Source: Chitinophagaceae bacterium (GTDB taxonomy: Bacteria; Bacteroidota; Bacteroidia; Chitinophagales; Chitinophagaceae). Taken from it: 64,000 nucleotides of DNA. The notes beneath the pieces were generated by a model, which did no database searches, was not told the origin of the DNA, and worked only from the letters and a program-made list of their open reading frames with translations. Below are positions 37,805 through 46,131 of this stretch, piece after piece. Numbering within the stretch: the first letter of the stretch is position 1; each line of letters starts with the position of its first letter. The stretch is from positions 1-64,000 of the forward strand of contig JADJYK010000017.1 in NCBI GenBank assembly GCA_016719815.1, written 5' to 3'. Both the position numbers and the translations under genes were made by a program.

Positions 37805-38221
37805 TTAGTTTATTTTAATGTAAAATAATTTTCTTTCTGCATTGGCCTCTGTAATTTTTCTCCAGGGCCTTTTATATACAAAAGAAATATTTGCAGTGCC
37901 CGGTTTGACAGCTTTAAAAATAAAGGTCTGAAGGTCTGGCTTTCCGGCCATCTCAGTACTGTCAGTAATGGTGTTTGAACTGATAAGGGTTAAATAGTCT
38001 TTATCCAATGAATCTTCCAGCATCCAGCGATTGCCTGTACCTAATGCAGCTCTGAGTTTTATGCCGAACTCATTGCCGGTTTTCGTTTCTATTGTATCGG
38101 GCTTCTGGTTATGTATTTCTTTGCCGTCTGTCATTTCATTACTGCCTGGTTTAAAGGTGGTGGATGCAGGTTCGGTACAATACAAACCTGTAATAGTAAG
38201 TAGCAATACAAGAATTTTCAT
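37805..38221 (-). CDS. chagasin-like (I42) cysteine protease inhibitor
   Basis: 138 residues with an N-terminal signal (MKILVLLLTITGLYC). The mature part matches the three-loop design of chagasin: GTGNRW (61-66) in place of the NPTTGYxW loop, GKPDLQTFIFKAVKPG (93-108) for the GxxG loop and following strand, and YKRPW (116-120) for the RPW loop. Members inhibit papain-family proteases by wedging these loops into the active-site cleft. Placement immediately upstream of a C1 protease gene on the same strand strongly supports this. The first loop is atypical, so the family call is good but not certain. Confidence 0.75.
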   Translation of the reverse strand: MKILVLLLTITGLYCTEPASTTFKPGSNEMTDGKEIHNQKPDTIETKTGNEFGIKLRAALGTGNRWMLEDSLDKDYLTLISSNTITDSTEMAGKPDLQTFIFKAVKPGTANISFVYKRPWRKITEANAERKLFYIKIN

Positions 38222-38452
38222 CAGTCAATTATTAATTGTTGTCAAGTTAATAAAATTATTGTATTCTTTTCCGGCTCCACTATGGGATTTAATGATGCAA
38301 GATGTGCGTTACCGGGATTTAGTTGTAAGGTAACCTAATTGTTTGTAAAAAAAGTCTGTTTTGCCATAAAAAATATGAAATGCAGCAATAAAAGCCGGGG
38401 AAGCTGACAATCTATTGCTACAAAACAGGATATTGCCCCGAACACCAACAAA

Positions 38453-38517
38453 GGCCAAACGCAGGACAACTTTACTAAACTTTGTATAGTTTATTAAAGG
38501 CAAGACTAAGGAGAAAC
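38453..38517 (+). repeat. 65-bp dispersed repeat, copy 2
   Basis: GGCCAAACGCAGGACAACTT, then a 23-base AT-rich centre (AAACTTTGTATAGTTTATT), then AAAGGCAAGACTAAGGAGAA. It lies between the protease-inhibitor pair and the next gene, in the same direction as the other copies. It is preceded by AACACCAACAAA, which also precedes copy 3. Confidence 0.7.
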
Positions 38518-38602
38518 GTCGCCTCCTTAAACTGACCCAACAGAAAAAAGAAGAAATAAATAAATAATTTTCTATTATTGTATCTTGTTCAGAATAAATA
38601 AA

Positions 38603-39664
38603 ATGTACTCAATGAAAAAGTGCCTCCTGCTTATCATGGCCTGTTTCCTTTTTTCCTTACTTCCTGCTCAAATAGATTCAAACATTGGCAGCCTTTTCGA
38701 AGATGGTTATTCCGCCGTAGAGATAGAAAAAATATTTACCAATGTGAGCTTTAAGAATCACAAAAAATGGATGAAGAGTGAAGGGTATAATTATGAAAAG
38801 AACAAATCCTCTGATAACTATTTCTATTATACAAAAAATAGCGTAGTGAGCCTGGCAATATATCATAGCAACGAAAAAATTAATCAGGTACTTTTTGTTA
38901 GCTCACCGCAAAAATATTACAGGGCTGTGGATGATATGCGGAAAGACAAGTCATACAGGCTGGTAGAGGAAGAGATAAAAGACAATGGTGGAGGGAAATT
39001 CGTTAATTCGGCAAAATGGGTGAAGAACGGAAATGTTTATAAGGCCTCCACCGATGGGTATACTTTAACAATCTATGCAGATTTTAAAGGTATTTCCTCA
39101 AAACCAACAATCAAATCTTTTGAAGACCGGTCTGCAACAACCAAAGCTGTGGAAAACATCCAGGATAAATTGTGGGCTATTGGAACTGTATATCCGAAAA
39201 CCGGAAGTTTTTATTCAGGTAAAGAAAAGCTGATTCAAAAGATTGCAACCGACAATGACAATGGCAGGATAAAAATTGATAAAAAAAGAATGCCCTCAAA
39301 TAATGATTGCAGCACTACGAGCTCCTTTTTTATGCATGAATTGGTGTATATTAATTTGGCTGATGTATCAGCAACCCGCATTTATGAATTCAAATCTGAA
39401 AAAAATTTACCATCCACATTTGCAGTATGTCTTATAGTAAAAGATTGGAAAGCTAATGGCAAACGGTATTATCAGTTCATAAAAGCAGATAAAAATAATA
39501 ATTGTATGTATGGCGAAACCTGGGAATCAGGAACAACTGTAAACGCATATATCACTCCTTACAACGATACGGCCATTGCATTGGAATTCTCAGATTCTAA
39601 ACAGGCCATTGAAATAAAAGCATTGATAGATAAGGCAATTGAGATTACTGCAAAAAAATTATAG
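38603..39664 (+). CDS. hypothetical exported protein
   Basis: About 353 residues from ATG 38603 (MYSMKKCLLLIMACFLFSLL), with ATG 38612 as an alternative; both give a signal peptide. The mature part is rich in Lys, Asp and Ser with no recognised domain. Blocks include LFEDGYSAVEIEKIFTN, RAVDDMRKDKSYRLVEEEIK and FAVCLIVKDWKANGKRYYQF. Codon use and intact length indicate a real gene. It lies between two copies of the dispersed repeat, inside the segment bounded by IS4-type ends. Confidence 0.7.
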   Translation: MYSMKKCLLLIMACFLFSLLPAQIDSNIGSLFEDGYSAVEIEKIFTNVSFKNHKKWMKSEGYNYEKNKSSDNYFYYTKNSVVSLAIYHSNEKINQVLFVSSPQKYYRAVDDMRKDKSYRLVEEEIKDNGGGKFVNSAKWVKNGNVYKASTDGYTLTIYADFKGISSKPTIKSFEDRSATTKAVENIQDKLWAIGTVYPKTGSFYSGKEKLIQKIATDNDNGRIKIDKKRMPSNNDCSTTSSFFMHELVYINLADVSATRIYEFKSEKNLPSTFAVCLIVKDWKANGKRYYQFIKADKNNNCMYGETWESGTTVNAYITPYNDTAIALEFSDSKQAIEIKALIDKAIEITAKKL

Positions 39665-39787
39665 CCCATCGAAAATGTACGCATTCTAATTTACTTAAAT
39701 TTTTTGCCCTTATTGGTCTTCCGAACCGTTGAGCGGTCTTTGTTGTGTGTTGTGTGCTGCCTGGTGTTGCTGGCAAAAACACCAACA

Positions 39788-39827
39788 AACGAAATACTCA
39801 TTAAAGGCAAGACTAAGGAGAACTGGG
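39788..39827 (+). repeat. 65-bp dispersed repeat, copy 3 (partial)
   Basis: Only the right half is well conserved: ATTAAAGGCAAGACTAAG followed by GAGAACTGGGG. The 5' part is replaced by ACGAAATACTC. It abuts the IS4-type end at 39828. Confidence 0.6.
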
Positions 39828-39856
39828 GAATTCAATACTTTTACCGGACAGTAGTA
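39828..39856. mobile_element. solitary IS4-type terminal inverted repeat
   Basis: GAATTCAATACTTTTACC followed by GGACAGTAGTA is the reverse complement of 36389-36417 with one mismatch in 29 bases. It therefore forms an outward-facing right end for the left end at 36389. The 11 bases overlapping its edge (AGTTGTAAACT, 39856-39866) differ in one position from those before the left end (AGTTGCAAACT, 36379-36389). No transposase gene lies between. Confidence 0.7.
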
Positions 39857-39927
39857 GTTGTAAACTCAGGACAACTTTCCTAAACTTTATTAAGTTTTAT
39901 TGAAGGCAGGGCAAAAGAGAACTGGGG
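39857..39927 (+). repeat. 65-bp dispersed repeat, copy 4
   Basis: GTTGTAAACTCAGGACAACT, centre with the palindrome AAACTTTATTAAGTTT, then GAAGGCAGGGCAAAAGAG and AACTGGGG. It is directly adjacent to the IS4-type end, just as copy 1 is adjacent to the miniature element. Confidence 0.7.
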
Positions 39928-39974
39928 CAATAATACGCCCCTGCCTTCGTTACTATTTCCAACCAACCGTTGTT

Positions 39975-40442
39975 ATGAAAAAAATATTCCTCATTTTGTT
40001 GCTACCTGCTATTCAGGTACAAGCACAAAATAAATTTAAGAAGCATACTCTCTACGCAGAGGTACTGGGCAATGGAATTGTACTTTCAGCCAACTATGAA
40101 CTGCAATTAATCAACAAACCCGGCTTTGGTATTCATGCCGGTATCGGACTCGCAGGTGCTCAACCGGCAATACCATTAGGCATGACATACCTAATTAAAA
40201 TCGGGAAACAAAAATCATTTATTGAAACAGGCATTGGCATTACACTTGCCGAAAAAGATCTTTGGGATGATAACAAAACTCAGCTTCTTACAAATCCATA
40301 CCAGGTTGCATTCATTCCCTCAGTGGGCTACCGCCACCATACACCATATGGGCTGATGTGGAAATTGATCTATTCTCCTTTTTTCAATAAGGAAAACAAC
40401 GAGCCAGCCTTTTTTGGTGCTTCTGTTGGCTGGCGGCTTTAA
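39975..40442 (+). CDS. small outer-membrane beta-barrel-like protein
   Basis: 155 residues from ATG 39975; the longer upstream frame lacks a signal. The signal peptide is MKKIFLILLLPAIQVQAQ. Alternating hydrophobic strands (TLYAEVLGNGIVLSANYELQ, FGIHAGIGLAGAQ, SFIETGIGITLAEK, and a C-terminal GASVGWRL ending in an aromatic-x-Leu pattern) suggest a small beta-barrel. No family is named. It is flanked by repeat copies 4 and 5. Confidence 0.65.
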   Translation: MKKIFLILLLPAIQVQAQNKFKKHTLYAEVLGNGIVLSANYELQLINKPGFGIHAGIGLAGAQPAIPLGMTYLIKIGKQKSFIETGIGITLAEKDLWDDNKTQLLTNPYQVAFIPSVGYRHHTPYGLMWKLIYSPFFNKENNEPAFFGASVGWRL

Positions 40443-40468
40443 GCAGGTGAAGAAGAGTTTCTTTTCAA

Positions 40469-40543
40469 TCCTGAGTTGCAACTCAGGACAACTTTCCAAA
40501 ACTTTATTATGTTTTATTAAAGGGAAGACTAAGGAGAACGGGA
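40469..40543 (+). repeat. 65-bp dispersed repeat, copy 5, with a perfect 20-bp palindrome
   Basis: Begins with the perfect palindrome TCCTGAGTTGCAACTCAGGA (40469-40488), continues CAACTTTCCAAAACTTTATT and ends AAAGGGAAGACTAAGGAG then AACGGG. This copy is not interrupted by an IS end and so probably shows the original left border of the repeat. Confidence 0.7.
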
Positions 40544-40567
40544 ACTTCGCAGAGTTGTATAGAACCC

Positions 40568-42059
40568 CTAAAAAGATTTCATCTCTTTATAAAAATCATC
40601 CTTAGAAATTTGATAAATATTCATTTCCCCCGTGCCTTTTTCAATTGTGATAAAATCTTTTTGCAAATAATACAACACTATCCTTATTGCCAAATGCCAT
40701 CAATCATACAACTTCTCCCGGAGGGATACAGGGAATTGCATATTATCATTCTCAAAATAAGCTTTGCCTGCATAAAGGCCTTCAGCTTTTTAAAATAAAC
40801 CATTACATGAGCACCATTAAAATTAGGTGTGGATATATAATAATCGATCACTTTGGGGTAATTCAAAAAACGGTCACAATTAATCCAGTTAACAGCATAA
40901 GTAAACCCAACATACTCTTTTCTTTTAAATTTTACCAGGAAGGTGGTATCAAAATTCCTTAAGCCATGGGTTCTTAATCCAAAGTTTCTGAACCTGATTT
41001 TTACTTTTACTCGCAGAGTAGCTGAATCCAGCTTCTGAATAACATGAATTTGCTTTTTAATTTCGCCTTTTCTTGATTTTCGTCCTGAACAAATTCCACC
41101 CGCCAGAAAAATTTCTTCCAAACTTTGAGGCCATTCTTCCAATCATGGAAATTCATTTATCCAAACTCCAATGCCTAAGCTTTCCTTCTTAGGGAGGAAA
41201 ATCCCAACGAAATTTGTTATGCTGAAGGCTAACTAGTTTTTGCCAATCGTGTGTCCAAATGGCTTCCGGGCTCAAAAACATTCATTTTCCCAGAGTCCAG
41301 AGGTTTTATTTATTACCGGTATCCTGATCTCAACAGGCTTTACTGACCTGTCAGACATTGTATCCTTCCTTTTATAATCAACAAACTAAACATACCCCTG
41401 TTTCAAGGAGTTTATCCATTGACAGGGTGTTTAGCCACCATAGCATTATATGCACCAGGTTGATAGTATTCCTTTAACTGTAATTTTGCTAACCCCAAAG
41501 CAACATGCCCTTTTCTGGATTCTTGAATGCTACCTGGCGATATTTTTATTACGGTTCCCTCTTTTCCATATTCAAACTGTATCATGTAAATGATACATTT
41601 CATATTCCTGCAACTCCACATCTTTCAAAAGGCTCTAAGATTGTTTCCACTTTTTCAGGGAAGCTGAAGAAGGAGATACCAATCTCAACCCGCCTGTTCA
41701 GATGCTCTTATTTGGCTCCAGATGTAATAGGCTGTTCAGCCAAATGATTCGCTAATTATTTCTACAGAAGATTCCAAGCCCCGCTTAATTATTTCTGCAA
41801 CCACTTTTGCTCTTTGAAACGAGAGAGCATCATTATAACTTTTTGAACCTATTTCCATCAGTAGTCACATATTTACAATTTACAGAAAGAATCCTTTTGC
41901 CCTGTATTTTTTTTAGAAACCCCTGTAATGAATCTTCCTCTTGTGAAGATATTTCCGACTTATTAAAATCAAAATAAACCGTATGTAAGACAACCTGCTG
42001 TGTTTGTGACAAACAAGAAAAACTAATCAATAATTAGCTAAAAGCAATGAATGTTTCAT
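40568..42059 (-). pseudogene. decayed OmpA-domain protein gene
   Basis: ATG 42059 starts a broken signal peptide (MKHSLLLA, then LISFSCLSQTQ in another frame). VLHTVYFDFNKSEIS and later YNDALSFQRAKVVAEIIK, then QPITSGAK and HLNRRVEIGI, are the conserved blocks of an OmpA-like peptidoglycan-binding domain spread over three frames. Further blocks follow: GTVIKISPGSIQESRKGHVA, LKEYYQPGAYNAMVAKHPVNG, KPVEIRIPVINKTSG, and finally LQKDFITIEKGTGEMNIY ending at 40568. I count at least six frame changes and an in-frame stop in 1.5 kb, much more than in neighbouring genes. This looks like true decay on top of sequence errors. Treating it as one gene is inference. Confidence 0.6.
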
Positions 42060-42162
42060 ACGCAGGCTTTTAAAAACTTTGGTAGAACTTCGCTTGTAAA
42101 ATTACACCTTTTATTATTAAATAATGCTTCCCTTACTTATTGCCAAAAAGCGATATAAGGCT

Positions 42163-42216
42163 GAAGGGTGCGACGCAAGGGACGATGATAGTAGTAATGA
42201 AGCTGGGTAAATAAAA
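42163..42216. repeat. 54-bp dispersed motif, copy 2
   Basis: GAAGGGTGCGACGCAA, variable middle, AGCTGGGTAAATAAAA, the same framework and length as at 2813-2866. It sits just beyond the clpB terminator, with its right end overlapping the terminator's A-rich (minus-strand T) tract. Confidence 0.6.
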
Positions 42217-42246
42217 GACAAAGGCCCCCAACTTTCGTCAGGGCTT
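42212..42246 (-). terminator. terminator of clpB
   Basis: On the minus strand AAGCCC, a loop of about 14 bases, GGGCCTT, then TGTCTTTTATTT. The stem is imperfect and short, but the position 6 bases after the clpB stop fits. Confidence 0.55.
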
Positions 42247-42251
42247 CTAAT

Positions 42252-44857
42252 TTACTTTAATTTCTCTGTTGTTTCATTTCTAAATACCACCGTGTTATCA
42301 AATACATCCACCAGCACCGGTTTGCTCTTATCAATATCGCCGGCCAGTATCCGCTTGCTTAGCTGGTTTACAATTTCTTTTTGTATAAGCCGCTTGAGTG
42401 GCCGGGCACCAAACTGCGGGTCAAAGCCCTGCTCGGCTAAAAACTCAGTGCATAATCGCTAAACTGCAATTCGATGCCGCTTTCTTTTACCAGGGCTTTC
42501 AGTTTGTTGAGCTGTATGCCCACAATGCCTTTTATCTCCCTGCGCAGCAGCGGCTGAAACATGATGATTTCATCCACCCGGTTCAGGAACTCGGGCCGTA
42601 TGGTTTGCCGCAGCAGGTTCATAACTTCCACTTTTGCTTTTTCGGCAGCGGCTTCTATGTCTTTTTCTTTCAGGTTTTCAAACGCATCCATAATAAGGTG
42701 GCTGCCGATGTTGCTGGTCATGATGATGATGGTGTTTTTAAAGTTCACCACCCGGCCTTTGTTATCGGTAAGGCGGCCATCATCGAGCACCTGCAGCAAT
42801 ACATTCCACACATCGGGGTGTGCTTTTTCTATTTCATCGAACAACACCACACTGTAGGGCTTGCGGCGTACGGCTTCTGTCAGTTGCCCGCCTTCATCAT
42901 ATCCCACATAGCCGGGAGGGGCACCCACGAGGCGGCTTACGGTGTGCTTTTCCTGGTACTCACTCATGTCAATCCTCGTCATCATGCTTTCATCATCGAA
43001 GAGGTATTCGGCAAGGGCCTTGGCCAGTTCGGTTTTACCCACACCGGTAGTGCCGAGGAAGATGAAAGAACCAATGGGCTTCTTTGGGTCGCTAAGGCCG
43101 GCACGGCTGCGGCGGATGGCATCGGCCACGGCGGTGATGGCTTCCTGCTGCCCCACCACCCTTTCATGCAGGTGGTCTTCGAGGTGCAGGAGTTTTCCCT
43201 GTCGCTCTGCAGCATTTTCTGCACGGGTATGCCGGTGCTTTTGGCAACGCTTTCGGCAATGTCTTCGGCGTCCACTTCTTCTTTTAACAGGCGTTTCTCT
43301 GTGGAGTTGACAAGTTGATTAGTTAACGAGTTGATAAGGGTTTCCTGCTCCTTGATTTTTCCGTAACGGATTTCGGCCACTTTGCCATAATCGCCTTCCC
43401 GCTCGGCCCTTTCAGCCTGTTGCTTTAAGTTGTCAATTTCGGCTTTGCCGTTCTGTATTTTCTCCACCACTTCCTTCTCCTCCTTCCACTTTGCTTTCAG
43501 TGTATCTCTTTCAACGGCGAGGTTGGCAATCTCGGTGTTGAGTTCGTGGAGTTTTGCTTCGTCGTTCTCCCGTTTAATCGCTTCCCGTTCAATTTCCAGC
43601 TGGCGGATTTGCCGTTCGAGGGTATCGAGTTCTTCGGGCATGCTGTTCATTTCGAGGCGCAGCTTGGCGGCGCTTTCGTCAATCAGGTCAATAGCTTTAT
43701 CGGGCAGGAAGCGGTCGGTAATGTAGCGGCTGGATAATTCAACCGCTGCAATTATCGCTTCGTCTTTGATGCGCACATGGTGGTGTGTTTCGTAGCGGTC
43801 TTTCAATCCACGCAGGATGGAAATGGCATCTTCCACCGAAGGTTCATTAATCATCACCTTCTGGAAACGGCGTTCCAGTGCTTTGTCTTTTTCAAAGTAT
43901 TTCTGGTACTCGTTGAGTGTGGTGGCACCCACGGCCCGCAGGTCGCCTTTGGCAAGGGCTGGTTTTAAAATGTTGGCAGCATCCATCGCCCCTTCGCCAC
44001 CGCCTGCGCCTACAAGGGTGTGTATTTCATCAATAAAGAGAATGATTTCGCCTTCGCTGGTGCTTACTTCTTTTACCACGGCTTTCAGCCTTTCTTCAAA
44101 CTCGCCTTTATATTTTGCACCAGCGATGAGCAGCCCCATGTCAAGGGCATAAATGATTTTGCTTTTGAGATTATCGGGCACATCGCCATTTACAATACGG
44201 TGTGCAATACCTTCGGCGATGGCGGTTTTACCCACGCCGGGCTCACCCACCAGTATCGGGTTGTTCTTGGTGCGGCGGCTAAGGATATGCAGCGTTCTTC
44301 TTATCTCTTCATCACGGCCAATAACGGGGTCGAGTTTGCCCTGCCTGGCCAGTTCGTTGAGGTTCTTGGCGTATTTGTTCAGGGCATTGTACTCCTGGCT
44401 TTGCGTTTGCGAGGTAACGGTTTCACCTTTGCGCAGTTCTTTAATGGCGGCTATCAATCCTTTTTCGGTAAGGCCTGCATCTTTGAGCAGTTTGCCGGTG
44501 CTGTCGTTGCCCTGCACTAAGGCCAGCAGCAGGTGTTCAGGCGTTACAAATTCATCACCAAACTGTTTGAGTGCGGCACCTGCCCGCAGGATGATATTGT
44601 TGGCTTCGCGGCTTACCTGTTGTCGGCTTCGCCGGAAGTCTTGGGCAGTTTACTGATAAGTTCATCCAGCTTGCTGTCCACCAGGTTAACGGTGACGTTA
44701 TTCTTTTGAGGAGATAGTCAACCGGCGAATCCTGCTGTTCAAGCAACGCCTTGAGGATGTGCTCCGTCTCAATGTTCGGGCTTTGTGCGTTAAAGGCAAA
44801 TTGCTGCGCCTGCTGAAAGGCTTCGGCGGCTTTGATGGTTAAGTTTCCCAGATTCAT
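42252..44857 (-). CDS. clpB: ClpB protein-disaggregating chaperone, frameshifted
   Basis: AAA+ chaperone that rescues aggregated proteins with DnaK. ATG 44857 (MNLGNLTIKAAEAFQQAQQF) starts the Clp-N domain. AAA-1 has Walker A GEPGVGKTAIAEG and Walker B IILFIDEIHTLVGAG. The coiled-coil middle domain (LERQIRQLEIEREAIKREND) distinguishes ClpB from ClpA/C. AAA-2 has GTTGVGKTELAKALAEY and SVVLFDEIEKAHPDVW. The C-terminal D2 small domain (FDPQFGARPLKRLIQKEIVN) runs to the stop at 42252. Breaks lie near 44705, 44635, 43190 and 42450. Repaired length is about 868 residues, as expected. Four independent single-base losses in an intact protein sequence point to sequence errors. Confidence 0.95.
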
Positions 44858-44870
44858 AATTATATTTTTT

Positions 44871-44954
44871 ACCACAGAGACCACAAAGTAATTTCACAAA
44901 GAGTTCAAAAAACCTTTGAGAACTTTGTGTATTATCTTAGTGAACTTTGTGGTT
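44871..44954. repeat. imperfect inverted repeat rich in CTTTGTGG motifs, upstream of clpB
   Basis: ACCACAGAGACCACAAAGT and CACAAAGAGTTC face GAACTTTGTG and ACTTTGTGGTT across a short loop. The whole 84 bases could fold into a long bulged hairpin. It occupies the divergent region between clpB and a serine hydrolase. Related direct repeats of CTTTGTG type are widespread in bacterial genomes. Whether this one is regulatory is unknown. Confidence 0.55.
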
Positions 44955-45013
44955 CATTATTTAATTTTTAGATTAGCATCAAATTCTCATCCAACGCTGC
45001 AAATACCGCAAGT

Positions 45014-46063
45014 ATGTCACATAAAGTTAGTTTAACCTGTCTTAACGTCTTATCAGCACTCATTTTCCTGTTATTCTTTCAGCCTGTGTTTTCGCAATAC
45101 AACTGGTCGGCACTGGAAGATGAATTGAATGCCAAACAAAAAGTGCTGGGCAACGACCTGGTGGCGATGGTGTATAAAGGTGATTCATTAGTGTTTAAAA
45201 AAGAGATGGGCAGCTTTAACAGCAAGACACAGGCACCGATTGCCAGTTGCAGCAAGTGGCTGACGGCAGCACTGGTGATGCAGTTTGTGGATGAAGGTAA
45301 ATTGTCGCTGGATGATAAGGTAACGAAGTATGTGCCGGAGCTTGAAAAATACTTTAAAGGCTATATCACCATCCGGCACTGCCTTAGTCACATGACGGGG
45401 ATTGAAGATGAAGGTAAGCTGCTGAAGAAACTGTTTGAACGCCGCAAGTTTGAAACGCTGGAAGAAGAAGTGAATCATTTTGCCAAACAACCCATACGGG
45501 CCAATTGCGGTACCGATTTCTGGTATGGCAATATCGGGCTGAATATTGCAGGCCGTGTGGTGGAAGTCATCAGCAAAAAGAAATTTGATGTGCTGATAAA
45601 GACCAAACTTTTTAACCCGATGGGAATGACGAAGACCAGCTTTACCAATCTGAACGGCGGGCCGGTGAACCCTTCAGGCGGGGCAGCATCCACCGCTGAT
45701 GATTATATGAAGTTTTTACAGATGTTGCTGCACAATGGAAAGTATAACGGCAAGCAGATACTGAGTGAAAAGTCGGTAAATGAAATGCGAAAGGTACAGA
45801 CTACTCCTGAACTGATAAAGTATGCGCCCAAGGCAGCAGAAGGTTATAACTATGCATCGGGCAGTTGGGTGGTGGAAGAACAGAGCGGGAACGCTACTGC
45901 CTTGGCCAGTCCGGGCTTGTTTGGCACCTGGCCGATGGTGGATTATTGCCGCGGTTATGCTTATATCGTTTTTGTAAAAAATCTGCTGGGCGAAGAAAGG
46001 GCCAAGGTACACGAAGGGCTGAAAGAGATTATTGATAAGCAGATTCCGTCAACCTGCAAGTAA
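45014..46063 (+). CDS. serine hydrolase (class C beta-lactamase fold), exported
   Basis: 349 residues, intact. The signal peptide ends near residue 28 (QPVFSQ). The catalytic SxxK is SCSK (Ser78, Lys81) and the YxN motif is YGN in FWYGNIGL. The third motif is not a clear KTG, as in many esterase/DD-peptidase-like members. It probably acts on a cell-wall peptide or ester. It is only distantly similar to the serine hydrolase at 29781, with a different motif set, so the two are not a recent duplication. Confidence 0.87.
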   Translation: MSHKVSLTCLNVLSALIFLLFFQPVFSQYNWSALEDELNAKQKVLGNDLVAMVYKGDSLVFKKEMGSFNSKTQAPIASCSKWLTAALVMQFVDEGKLSLDDKVTKYVPELEKYFKGYITIRHCLSHMTGIEDEGKLLKKLFERRKFETLEEEVNHFAKQPIRANCGTDFWYGNIGLNIAGRVVEVISKKKFDVLIKTKLFNPMGMTKTSFTNLNGGPVNPSGGAASTADDYMKFLQMLLHNGKYNGKQILSEKSVNEMRKVQTTPELIKYAPKAAEGYNYASGSWVVEEQSGNATALASPGLFGTWPMVDYCRGYAYIVFVKNLLGEERAKVHEGLKEIIDKQIPSTCK

Positions 46064-46131
46064 TAACCGCTGAACATTTTTAACAGGCGGGTTGTTTGCT
46101 AATAGTTATTTTTATCGTTTAAATACAGTAT

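Noticed and set aside
36520..40543. Reading the 65-bp repeats as integron attC sites with a cassette array
   Set aside because: The copies lack a recognisable RYYYAAC/GTTRRRY core pair, gene orientation is mixed, and no integrase gene is present. The cassette-like look is kept only as a hypothesis.
42398..43318. Long open frame on the plus strand inside clpB (about 306 codons)
   Set aside because: It is antisense to conserved AAA-2 motifs of ClpB and is rich in His/Phe/Gly in a way typical of a shadow frame; no start context or domain supports it.
29781..46063. The two serine hydrolases as a recent duplication
   Set aside because: Their catalytic motifs differ (SLTK/YSD/HTG against SCSK/YGN without a clear third motif) and they show little overall similarity.
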